A stretch of DNA of 64,000 bases, taken from NCBI GenBank assembly GCA_026075535.2, contig AP026547.1, positions 2,790,001-2,854,000 of the forward strand, given 5' to 3'. This stretch comes from Tricholoma matsutake. Lineage: Eukaryota > Basidiomycota > Agaricomycetes > Agaricales > Tricholomataceae. Shown here in pieces: positions 11,773 through 21,201 of this stretch (position 1 is the first letter of the stretch; each line of letters opens with the position of its first letter). Below the pieces are notes generated by a model that saw only the letters and a program-made list of their open reading frames with translations, was not told the DNA's origin and ran no database searches. The translations under genes were made by a program, and so were the position numbers.

Positions 11773-12697
11773 ATGGATCAACGCCAATTTCATTCTCTTG
11801 TCGAGGAGATGGTCAATTTCTCGCGGGACCGTGACATACACCCAGTCCAGTCGGTGCAGAGACGTCCCATCATTAATAGTCATGACTACTCTAAACGCCT
11901 GGCTACGTATTTCCCGGCCAAGGTCAGCTTCAATACGAAGTGGAACTTCGCCGATGACGACGAAAGTACCTGGGAGTTTTCCGCCCCGGTGGCGTCCAGC
12001 TCCCGTAGCTCCAGCTGCAGTACCAGTAGCACGTCTTCCAGCAGCCCGGCACAGCAAATCGTCATTTGCTATCGTGCGGGCCTGCCCCTGGATTTCCTCG
12101 CGACGCGATCGAGCTCGCCCTCTGATTGTCTGGACTCCGGGGAAATAGCTCCTCTCGAAACTGTTTCCACGTATTCGGCCTACCCATCTGTTGCCGCTGA
12201 GAAAGAGCTCAAGGCCGTCTATAGGCAGTCCCAACTTGATGCTTTGGAAGACACCGTACGTTTCCCATTTGTTGTGCCATTCTCCCGGATATGAATTTAC
12301 TTGTGATTAGCGCGAGGAAGCTATGGCTGTGATGGAAAAGTACGGATTGGGTGAACACGACAGCCTTGTATGTCACAGGCCTGGGTGTCGCGACACCCTA
12401 CGCGACGTAAAAGCCTTAATGTTTCACCTTCATATTCATAACATCCATGATCAGTAAGTCTTATATGGTCAAGCTGTCGTCGACGTCTTCTAACTCCCCA
12501 CCCACCAGAAAACCGCAATGTACAACATGCGGACAACAACACGAAAATCATCTGTGCTCAAGGCGTCAAAGTCGTTTCAGGTCACCCCCCGCCAGCCCTA
12601 TAAAAGGTATGTTCCGTCGTATCCTTTCACTTCATTTGTACGTCCCTCATATATCTCGTTCGACAGAAAGCTTCCTTCGTATCATTGGAAAAATTAG
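11773..12697 (+). CDS. Hypothetical zinc-finger-like protein, 4 exons, 251 aa
   Basis: Exons 11773-12255, 12311-12453, 12508-12606 and 12667-12697 join in frame through GT-AG introns. The first ~160 residues are hydrophilic with a long serine run (ASSSRSSSCSTSSTSSSSP). Exon 2 encodes a possible C2H2-like module, CHRPGCRDTLRDVKALMFHL, with further His residues after it. Exon 3 encodes a Cys/His cluster CTTCGQQHENHLC (CxxC-x3-H-x4-C), close to but not a canonical zinc knuckle, followed by an Arg/Ser/Pro-rich tail. The product could bind nucleic acid or protein; no specific role can be claimed. I do not recognise the family. Frame retention across four exons supports a real gene. Confidence 0.65.
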
Positions 12698-13090
12698 TCG
12701 TCACAAGTAGACCAATTTCTGCTTTACACATTCTTATACATAACATTCCGAATACCTAGCACTCGATCTCCTAGTGCTTGCATTAATTATTTACGGACTT
12801 GCTCTCGCCAGCTTGCCGGCCGCTTGTATTTGTAATTACCGTCTCGGTTACCTCGGCTAGCTATAATATGTATTCACCTTGTAATTCACCCACTTCTTGA
12901 GTGTGTAATTGTTACTATTTTCCAGTGTCAACAACGTTACCATCATCAATAGTGCGTACTTATTACGCAGTCTGCGTTCATACTTTCCATCCAGTTTGAT
13001 TTTGCGAAAACGAAATTCATTCTACAGCGTAGCGGCAAGTAAATCATAGTGCTCAGCAGCTGTGTATTGTTCTCAAAGCTCGAATAACGT
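12698..13090. other. Intergenic, no gene recognised
   Basis: Convergent 3' flank of the zinc-finger gene and of the zinc-module gene at 13,091. I looked here for a lost PARP domain belonging to the latter and found none. Confidence 0.5.
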
Positions 13091-14129
13091 TTAGTATTCA
13101 ACCTTGTTATTTGCATCCTCCCTGCAAGTCTTCCCACAAAAATAATCCGATTCACTTTGAGGAAGAGTCAAGCACATGATACAAGGCGACACCAGCCCAG
13201 ATGCCACTGCCTTCCTGTGATGGAAGCACGACATGTCTGTAAGCGTAATGCTGGATTCCAGAAGTCGATCAACTCACTCCCGGTGTTTCATTGAGCAATA
13301 GTCGCTCGTCCTCATGCCTTTGGCGTCTACGTGTACAGGTTGGTCGCAATCTGGTATAAGACATGTGGTAGAGTCAACGGCTGGCTGGGTGCTAACGTGG
13401 AGCTGTTGAGTGGCAGGCAGGGTGTTTGAAGTAACCAATGTACCATTCGCTGCCGGAGCCTGCACATTATTCAGTCCACCGAGGAATGGGTTCCTGGACT
13501 GTGTTGCAGGAACAGCCTGTGGAGCAGGAGCAGGAGCCATAGGTACAGCGTTTGCTATTGGCGCGCTAGGTGTATATGTTCCTGCGAGCAGAGTTTGCAC
13601 CTGAGGAATATGTTGGGCGATGAGCTCTATGAAATCATATTTGATCGAGATAGAGTGAGACTCGATTAGAATTTACGTACTGGCAATCTGCAAGGGATCG
13701 ATGCCGAGTTGTGACTGTTGAGGCTGGGTGTTGAAATTCTTGCCTTTGGGGTAATTTTGGCCCTTGGAAGCTGTGGCAGCCTGGGGTTGTCCAGCGGCTG
13801 CTGCAGACTTGTGAGACTGTGGGTTTGCTAGGGCGGCACAAGCCTTGCCGCAGTAATCAAAATTGGGGAATTTGGTTTTCTTGTGACAATGCTACGAGAA
13901 AACTCAGCTTTCAAGATAGTCGGAATCGAGAACACTTACGTTACACAGGTTCGCCGCAGCTTGACCTGCACATGTCTTGGAACAATAGTCATGATTTGGG
14001 AATTTCGGCTTCTGGTGACAATACTGGAGTCGCCTGATCGTCAGGACAATTAAGAAAGGCAAGAAACTATGAGAAACGCACGTCACAAGGTTGAGTAGCT
14101 GGCTGAACTGTTTGCGGACGGGTCGACAT
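13091..14129 (-). CDS. Serial zinc-module protein related to the adjacent PARPs but lacking the PARP domain, 5 exons
   Basis: Exons 14129-14082, 14023-13940, 13891-13681, 13626-13278 and 13214-13091 give 271 residues. Four Cys-rich modules are visible. Two are tandem copies of CxxCHxKxKFxNxDYCxKxCA, each with its first Cys in one exon and the rest in the next. The third is CLIPDCDQPVHVD followed by SDYCSMKHRE. The fourth is CIMCLTLPQSESDYFCGKTC. A Pro/Ala/Gln-rich linker joins modules two and three. The same module order precedes the catalytic domain in the PARP gene at 18,481. Here the protein stops a few residues after module four, just where the paralogue runs on to its catalytic region. 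It could be a natural regulator or adaptor, or a truncated paralogue. Zinc binding is inferred from Cys spacing. Confidence 0.75.
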
Positions 14130-14347
14130 TGTATTCGCGATGTCTATCTGAAGGTGTAGCCACGTACTTTAATACTACCAACACGGATGGAACACACGAG
14201 GATGCCTGCGAGTAGCTGGAATGAATCGTAGAGGCAGTACAAACAGATGATTCTAGCATATATACACGTGGTGAGGAATGCTACGGAACGTGAAAACATC
14301 AAAGGAGCAGGGCAAATTCAACGAGGCATGATCGACAACCACTCCAA

Positions 14348-15373
14348 TCAGGCCTCGAGTTTCGCCCTGAGCCTTTCGAGTGCCTTCCCTAGCTCATTGC
14401 GACCTCGCCCGTCAGGGCCCACACCCCAAAAAGCATCCTTATCGGAGTCCTGCAACACAGCTATTAGAACATGCAGGATCCGAAAATAAAATGATTGAAC
14501 CTCAACAAGCTCCGCATCACCAGTTGCTAATAATTCTGATTTTAAATCGGAATGCTGTGTGAACTTGTGCCAAAGGGCTTCATCCATCTGGCATATCTAG
14601 GGCTTAGCATCAAATATAGCCAGATCTAGGCGTCAGATTCACCTTCTGGACGTTGACTTGCTTCCAGTCTTGTCGCACTTCAGGTTGAAAGCGACGAGCC
14701 TCCGAGAAAGCAACACTCGGTCTCTCTGAGCATGTTCGAATATGTTCTGCCAGATTAGGACGATGATCCTGGAACTTTGAACGAAGAAAAATGAGTGGGA
14801 TCCAGACGTTCCACAAGACATACTGACTTTGAACGACTGAAAGAGATGCTCGCTGGTCGGGTATCTCTTGCCTTTATAGACAACGGGATGTTCGGAAAAG
14901 TTGGTGAATCCGTAGTGTGGATCATGCTTGTGATAGAATAATATTCGAGGCCGCACCATGGTACGCGGCGAGCTTCTTCGTGGAGAATCGGTATACGTGC
15001 CCAAAGTTGCCGTAGGCACAAATTCAGAGCGACGCGATCTGTAGTTGATGTTCCGAGGAGATTGTGCCCGCGCGTCTGCCACACCTGTGGCGGTCGAGTC
15101 CTCTGATGTCAACACTTGTGCATCTACGCTGAGAGTCTGGGTTAAGTGAGTCGGCGCCTGTGTCGTCTCAGCTTCTTCTGCCAATGAGAATATCTGATCC
15201 AAACTATGCTCCCACTGAGATGGGGAAAGGTCGGAGGTCACATAAACTGTACGACTGCGCTCTTCGATGCGATACTGAACGGGGCCTTTGGAGGTGGGCG
15301 ATGTACACCCCGGGAGTGGTTTCGTCGCTGCTGTAGGCGATGTCATGATAGTGATAGTCTTATGGGAATGCAT
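14348..15373 (-). CDS. NADAR-domain protein (YbiA/RibX superfamily, candidate ADP-ribose N-glycosidase), 4 exons
   Basis: Exons 15373-14828, 14774-14643, 14587-14501 and 14449-14348 are each a multiple of three bases and give 288 residues. Residues about 144-285 form a NADAR domain: ILFYHKHDPHYGFTNFSEHP, then the signature YPTSEHLFQSFK (Glu about 175, the conserved acidic residue of the family), and the closing block FWGVGPDGRGRNELGKALER. Characterised NADAR members cleave N-glycosidic bonds of riboflavin intermediates (RibX type) or remove ADP-ribose from guanine in DarT-NADAR systems. The first ~140 residues are Ser/Thr/Pro-rich and probably disordered. A second in-frame Met (15,346) is possible. 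It is divergent from a PARP gene and followed downstream by a PARP-like zinc-module gene, which argues for an ADP-ribose role over a riboflavin role. That is inference from context. Confidence 0.9.
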
Positions 15374-15653
15374 ATCCACTAGTATGTAAATAGACTCGAG
15401 AGTTCTGTTTACAGAGATCCGACTTATACCGTGATGATGACCCTTGTTAGGAGATCCATCAGCCGGCATGCTACATCGATATCAGAATGAGCCGCCCTGC
15501 ACTTGGACAGCCTTAGAACAACGTTTTGCCTCTTGTGGGAGCGTGGTGCATAAGTATGGGCGTCGGAGTCGTGGATATCGTCAGCCTGAGGTTCAGTGGT
15601 GTGACTGTGTGTGACGTCACAGTAATCTTCTCTCTCACTTCCACCCTTATCGC
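15374..15653. promoter_or_regulatory. Bidirectional promoter between NADAR and PARP genes
   Basis: The two start codons are 280 bp apart and face away from each other. A CRE-like TGACGTCA lies at about 15,612. A minus-strand open frame crosses the interval (15,684-15,424), but its best donor does not join the NADAR frame, so I do not include it as an exon. Confidence 0.6.
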
Positions 15654-16931
15654 ATGATGGCAACTGCCAACGAGGACCCGGCATGGGAGGACGTTGCTAC
15701 CTCACAGATTTTAGATGTTTTAGAATAAACGTGGGGAGTCGTGACATTTTTGTCACGTAAAAGGGTCAAGCTCTGCCCCTGCCCCCTACGAGTACATTAA
15801 AATGTATTCCAGGAGCGATTTGAGCAGCGCTTCATGCCCACGTTTCAATCGATGGACGATTTCTTCAGTTTTGATAACCCCAAGAATTCTGCCAACGGCA
15901 GGTGGAACAGGCTTGCCCTTCTTCCAACTTCTGACCCTTACTATTCCCGAGGTGTGTGTCATTTAAACGTTGCTCAGGATACACTAGTCTAATCTGACGT
16001 CAGTGGAGAGGAAGTTCAATAAAGGTTGGAAGCATCCCGACAAGCCTAAGCCTCAAGTTCACGCTATCTTCAAGATTTTGTCCTCATCGGAAAGCCTCAG
16101 AAAGTACGAACAATACAAGTAATTCACGAATCAAATCTTTGTTACCATTGCAGTGCTCAAATGAGCTATAGGGCGCGCGTAGTTGCTGCTCCAAGCGTTC
16201 CAAACTCCAGATACCCGGGAAACGAGAAATTACTTTTCCACGGTACCAGCCGCTGCTGCTTGCTGGCAGAGGACAGCAGGAGCGTAGCTCTGTGTAGTCT
16301 TCCGGAGTGTTGTTTGTGTTGCGTTATACGCAACTCCTTCGATATCCTGAGATGTGGTTCGTAATTTGATTATACATGCAGAGCATCTTTTTCATCTGGA
16401 TACGCAGGGATGAAACATCAGTTTCGGAGGTAACAACACTGTTTATTCTGCAACCCATCCAACTAACGCAAGTTTTAGATTTGGGACCGGCATATATACC
16501 ACGTCATGTTCATCAAGTATACAGCTCTTGTTTCCCCATCTCTTCTGTTTACCATTGTCGTATTTTCAGAAGCAGATGATTATTCCTTCAATGCGGCCAA
16601 GAATTCTAACTTTAGGATGATTTTGGTTAACCGCGTTGTCGTCGGGAAACCTTGTAAGCGGCGACAGAATGCTACAAATATTACAGAACCACCATGCGGT
16701 CATCATTCTGTAAGACCTTCGTGCGAAATTCAGGTTTCCATGCTTAACTTGTTCTCTCTCTAGATTGTAGGCATACCCGGCCATGATCTCAACTACCCAG
16801 AAACCGTCGTATACGACAATGATGCCATTCGTCCCGCTTTTCTCGTCGTATATGGGGACACTTCAGACAAGGAGAACCACAGATTGCGTACATTGATATC
16901 AACATGGTTCAAGACTCCGGTAGCGTCATAA
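15654..16931 (+). CDS. PARP-type ADP-ribosyltransferase, short form without zinc modules, 8 exons
   Basis: Exons read 15654-15716 (weakly supported), 15813-15951, 16004-16118, 16154-16356, 16408-16429, 16479-16516, 16570-16709 and 16764-16931, giving 295 residues. From 15,813 every junction keeps frame and matches the phase of the paralogue at 18,481. The catalytic core has LLFHGTSR (His about 135), a Cys-rich loop CSLPECCLCC, RRFGTGIYTTSCSSK (Tyr about 187) and YPETVVYDNDAIRP (Glu about 253), a complete His-Tyr-Glu triad. That fold transfers ADP-ribose from NAD+; Glu is expected in elongating enzymes, but mono- versus poly-activity cannot be told. No zinc modules precede the core. The first exon relies on a poor donor (GTTTTA); the true start may be the Met near 15,834 instead. 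It is divergent from the NADAR gene and convergent, 103 bp apart, with the next PARP. Confidence 0.85.
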
Positions 16932-17034
16932 TAACTGGATTCTCTCTGAAGATGAGCGTTGTACTGAATATCTTATGAAGTCACGGTATATAGAGTATCT
17001 AGATCCAAATTTCACTGGTATTATGCACTTCCCA

Positions 17035-18242
17035 CTACGCCTCTTTGGTATACATGATGACATACACGGGGAGAATGGCATCTGCCATTGGGGCAAAAAC
17101 CGATTCCGTTTCAGTCGACTAAAATCACACGTTAGCGCAACTCTATTCATACCTGTTTATCACCTACTTCAGTACTTCCTGGCGTCCCCGGTTCAACAAC
17201 AAGATCACAAGCTATCATTACGCGATACGGGGAAGAGGTGCAAGATGTTGCGAAGTTATCGGCGAGAGCTGGATTACGGTAAGAATATATCCCATCGCCG
17301 AATCTGATGCCCGGTGAACCCGATTTCCTGAAGTCTAGAATCATGACTTACCTCCCATTATTGTAGGGCTCTCCGAATGCAAAAGCCTTGAACGAAGATT
17401 TGATCACGCAGCATATCCCACATGACTTGAAGCTGCATAACGTCGAGTCTTTGAATCCTAAGTCGCAGATGCATTGAGAACTGTGAAAGGTACGGATCTC
17501 TTCCCATTTCGCTCGACTTGCCCTGTCCTTTAAGTGTCAGGTGCGCGTTTCCAGATCACATCGACGACTTACCGATAAGTGTCGTGTTTTGTGCGTACGT
17601 CGCGAGGGACTATAATCTCATATGCCTTTTCTAGGATGGGTGTGCTATCTGACTCCCATTCACTGAGGAATTGTGCCCGTACTGGAGAGAAACGAAGATG
17701 GGTAAGCTGTGATCGAAAGGAAACCTTTGGGACGGACGATTTTTGAAGGTTGACCCGTCCACTTTCAATTCTTTGATAAGGGTTGCAATTCGTGACCGGC
17801 GATCGCATGAAATGCACAGGTCGCCAACGGTGCGTGGCTGCATGTTACAACTGTAGCAACCCTCCACAATGCTCTGGCGTACACCTTCCCTGATATGTCA
17901 CTTCAAGCTTGTGGAATTAATGATTAATCAAGTTTAGGCTGACCTTGCATGTGCCTCTGAGCAGAAGTTAGCAAAGGCAGGTTTGCCTGTTGCGCGACAT
18001 TCATGAAGTAAACACCCAGCCGGATTTGACCCGGTCCCATTGCGTGCGCAGCTCCTGCTGCAATACGGATGCTTGAAGCCCTTTTCGACGAATTTAGGTT
18101 TCTTGCCACATATCTAAAGATGACTGTCGGTGCCATTCAACAAAGAATAGCCAGTTGTCTTTACCTCGCACAAGTCTGAGGGAGGGGTTCTTGTTCTCTG
18201 ATTCGACCCCCAGTTTACGACGGTCTTGACTATGGAGGGCAT
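17035..18242 (-). CDS. Zinc-module PARP-type ADP-ribosyltransferase, 7 exons, 304 aa
   Basis: Exons 18242-18165, 18113-17944, 17889-17738, 17681-17573, 17522-17352, 17303-17153 and 17118-17035 join in frame; the last intron is only 34 bp. The N-terminus has three Cys modules: CEICGKKPKF with PYCSRSCA, then CLLHECRATG with FCSEAHA, then CYSCNMQPRTVGDLCISCD. The catalytic region follows: FKNLRAQFLSEW, then TFHSSQCICDLG (His about 183), CGICCVIKSSF, GRFGDGIYSYRNPALAD (Tyr about 233), SPYRVMIACDLVV, and TESVFAPMADAILP (Glu about 282). His is followed by Ser-Ser rather than Gly-Thr. It is more diverged than the other two copies (NPALAD block, short C-terminus) and so may be a separate subfamily. 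It is head-to-head with the next PARP. Confidence 0.88.
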
Positions 18243-18480
18243 TGTAGAAGTTTTAGTCTAGAAAGCGAGAGCACTCGTGTAGATAAGGGCTTCAAGGGAT
18301 TCGCCTGATTGACGCCACGCTTCATCCTCGTTGCTACGTCAGGGTTGGCTGAGGATGCCGTTTAACTCATGGCAAGCATCAAGTTTCGCTTTGTGTTTAT
18401 AAATTGCCGCCTGATATCCAGTTATCCTACTGCAGAACTATATCACTTCTCACCCGGGTCAATCCCACGTATAGAGTCAA
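18243..18480. promoter_or_regulatory. Bidirectional promoter between two PARP genes
   Basis: 238 bp separates the divergent start codons at 18,242 (minus) and 18,481 (plus). No operator was recognised. Confidence 0.55.
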
Positions 18481-20273
18481 ATGGCGTCTGCCATCCCGAT
18501 GGCATTGTCACTTCTCCATACTATGGCTTCGCAATACCAGAATCCCGGGAATCCTGCACCTACGGCTGCGCCCTCTGCGGGTGGGAACGGCGCGCCTCCT
18601 TCGGCCCCTGTGAATATTCCTGGCGCATTACCCAACAGCCCTCCGCCCGCCAGCGGGCTTGGAGTGAGTCCGAATAATAATTCGAATTCACTCTCAGGGA
18701 TGTGCATTGTGAGTCTCATTCAAGTCATTAGACAATAATCTAACTGACTGCGATGCGCCCAAAATTTATGCAGCACTGTCACCAGCGCCTCAAACACTAT
18801 GATGGGATTAAGATGCATTCGTATTGTAGCAAGTCATGCGCCAATCAAGCGAAGGTTAGCACGACTAATGGATCGTCGACATCGGGAACTTGTGACGTAC
18901 GTCCCGATAATCTGTTAGCACAGATTAGAATTTGACAATCCATATCGTACCAATCTAGTATTGCAACAAGCGACCCAAATTCTTTGACGGTGTGCAGACC
19001 CACCCATATTGCAGTAAGGCGTGTGCAGCAGGCAGTGGTAAGACTGCACCACGGAAACAAAACACGACGAACGGTAACAGCAAAGGTACGACGCTAGATA
19101 ATATTCTGTCCTACTTCTGGAATTACCTTCCAAGGTACTTGCCTGGTGTCGGGGTGTCAGAAACCATGTTATACGAACGCCAATGGGACTATCGGGGACT
19201 ATTGTAGCCAGGCTCATAAGACGTGCATTTTTCGTCCGCATAGTGTATTTCGAAAGCTAATGTCTTGTCCTCAGGCTTGGAGAGACTATTTGTTTGATGT
19301 GTCGTAAAGTCCCTAAAGCACCGAATTCGCACTTTTGTGGCCAGACTTGTAGCGACGACGCGGAAAAGAATGGACCTATGCTACTAGAGATTCCGATCGG
19401 CCATGTGACCTTCAAAAGTGGTGCGTAGCATCGTGGCATTTGGTCGGATACATACCACTGATATTCTTCCAGTTGCAGATCAGTTTAAGACATCATGGAG
19501 GCACTTAGGGAAGACTTGTCCTCCTGTGCGACGCGTGTACAAAATTCTGGCTCCACAAGCGTCCCTTTCCAGCTACAATGCATACCGGTAGATGACAGCA
19601 TTCCCCGTTTATATCTGGTTTCAATCACTGATCGTTTCATCAGCGCTGCGGTTGAAGCTCGTGGACAATTCGTGTCTCAAGGCCGCTCTGCTGGGAACGA
19701 GAACCGGCGATGGCACGGCACGCGCCGAGAATGCAGTTTGGGCGACAAGGGTAACACAACCTTCTGCGGTTCATCTACTTGTTCTCTTTGCTGCATTGTA
19801 AAGACGTCATACGACCTGAGCCTTTGGGGAAAGAAGACAGGATGGGGGAGGTAAGAGTTTCTCCCCCCCTTCTGGAAACGTATAACTCTCACTAACTCAC
19901 GAAGATTTGGTAAAGGCATTTATACCTCCTCAACGTCTTCAAAGTAAGTGGTCATTATGTCTGATTATTACTTTTAATTGATTTGCCAGGTCGCATGATT
20001 ATTCCCAAAATGATTGTAAATCTTCATTGAAGGCGATGCTCTTAAATAAGGTGGTTGTTGGCAAGGGGTGCAAAATGATACAGGACTTTACCACGTTGAC
20101 AGGGCCTCCTCCTGGCTACGACTCAGTGCGTCCCCACTGAAGCAAATTATCTCGTTGTCTAAACTTGTTTCCAGGTGCTGGCCGAGAAGGGGGGGACCCT
20201 AAATTATGACGAGTTGGTCGTTTACAGGAATGATGCCATCAGGCCGTCCTACCTTGTCATGTACGAACTATAA
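18481..20273 (+). CDS. Full-length zinc-module PARP-type ADP-ribosyltransferase, 10 exons, 435 aa
   Basis: Exons 18481-18708, 18774-18896, 18959-19085, 19135-19222, 19275-19420, 19473-19587, 19644-19850, 19905-19943, 19990-20125 and 20175-20273 all join in frame. Residues 1-75 are Pro/Ala/Gly/Asn-rich. Two tandem modules (CIHCHQRLKHYDG with SYCSKSCA; CDYCNKRPKFFDG with PYCSKACA) are followed by CLVSGCQKPC with DYCSQAHK and by CLMCRKVPKAPNSHFCGQTC. A linker GHVTFKSVADQFKTSWRH leads to the core: RRWHGTRRECSLG (His about 300), WGRFGKGIYTSSTSSK (Tyr about 351), LLNKVVVGKG, and YDELVVYRNDAIRPSYL (Glu about 416). The triad is intact. The zinc modules probably guide it to a nucleic acid or protein partner (inference). 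It is convergent, 95 bp apart, with the MARVEL-like gene. Confidence 0.92.
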
Positions 20274-20368
20274 TTTTATTGTGCTCATCGATGATGTGCA
20301 TGCATGCCACAAGGTCAAGCCAATCGACCAGGCAATGTTTCGAAATAATTTATGTATTTATCATTTGT

Positions 20369-21201
20369 CTACCGGCTTGAGTCGAAGGATCCCGGCATTC
20401 TCGGCCTCTGCGGTAAATTGTGCGTTTCAACATCACGTTGCAGGAACTCGCGTGTAGCCTGCCAGGCGAGCCACATCAACACCGCCAAACCTGCAGTCAA
20501 TGTTAATCTGTAGTGATGGTGACGGGGTTTAGCACAGCGCGGTTCGCTTGAAGCATAACAGACGGACGAACGCTTCAACGACTGCAACGGCTAAAGCAGA
20601 CAAACGGGGATCAAGGAAGGGTCAGAGAGAATGTCAGGGTTGCTCACCAAAAAGCGACTGGATGTGTCCACAGTAGACTATGCCGTAACACTGACCCCTG
20701 ACGAGAAGCGACGGGACGGCTCCATTGAGAAGCCCTGCTCCAATGATCCATAGCACCAAGGTCACGAAGACCCAGATGGCTTGGGTGCCCACTGACGAGA
20801 GCGGGTGCTTGGACCACGTGGGGTGAATAAAAAGGATCGAGTAGGCGCCGGCTGTTAGTGTCGTCCAGGATGCAGAGAACCTGGAGAATCGTTGACAAAC
20901 ATGGTGAAGTGAACACTGGGATACGTTACAGGAGTAAGATGGTGCCTGTGCGGACCTTCGTATTTGGAAAGTTGTGATGGAACCGGTATTGAAGGAGCAC
21001 CCAACTTGCGAGTCCCATCTGTCAAGCGAGGTAATCATCTCTTAGTTCTTCGGAGTTCCTCAGGAATGAGCCAAGGCAAGGAAGCGGCACGTACCTCCAC
21101 GAGACTGCTGCAAACGACAAATATGTACACGACTTTGCAGAACTTCGCTCAGAACACGCGGGGAACACGCGTAAAACAACAGAGAAACCTACTTGGCGCA
21201 T
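20369..21201 (-). CDS. MARVEL-like four-helix membrane protein, 6 exons, 178 aa
   Basis: Exons 21201-21193, 21142-21095, 21018-20930, 20880-20648, 20590-20572 and 20507-20369 join in frame. The first exon codes only three residues and the fifth is 19 bp, so both would be missed by ordinary gene finding. Four hydrophobic helices are visible: KVVYIFVVCSSLVE, FSASWTTLTAGAYSILF, AIWVFVTLVLWIIGAGLLNG and LTLTAGLAVLMWLAW. A Cys-bearing loop (CYGIVYCGHIQ) lies between the third and fourth. This arrangement matches the MARVEL-like membrane proteins abundant in agaricomycetes, and the substrate or role is unknown. The cytoplasmic tail is short and polar. The C-terminal helix depends on splicing out 64 bp with a GTTCGT donor; without it the frame stops early. 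Confidence 0.75.

Noticed and set aside
15424..15684. Possible extra first exon of the NADAR gene
   Set aside because: The best donor (GTATAA) leaves the wrong phase for the NADAR frame and the exon would overlap the PARP start.
16361..16381. 21 bp intron in the PARP gene
   Set aside because: Too short; a 51 bp intron (16,357-16,407) keeps frame and matches the paralogues.
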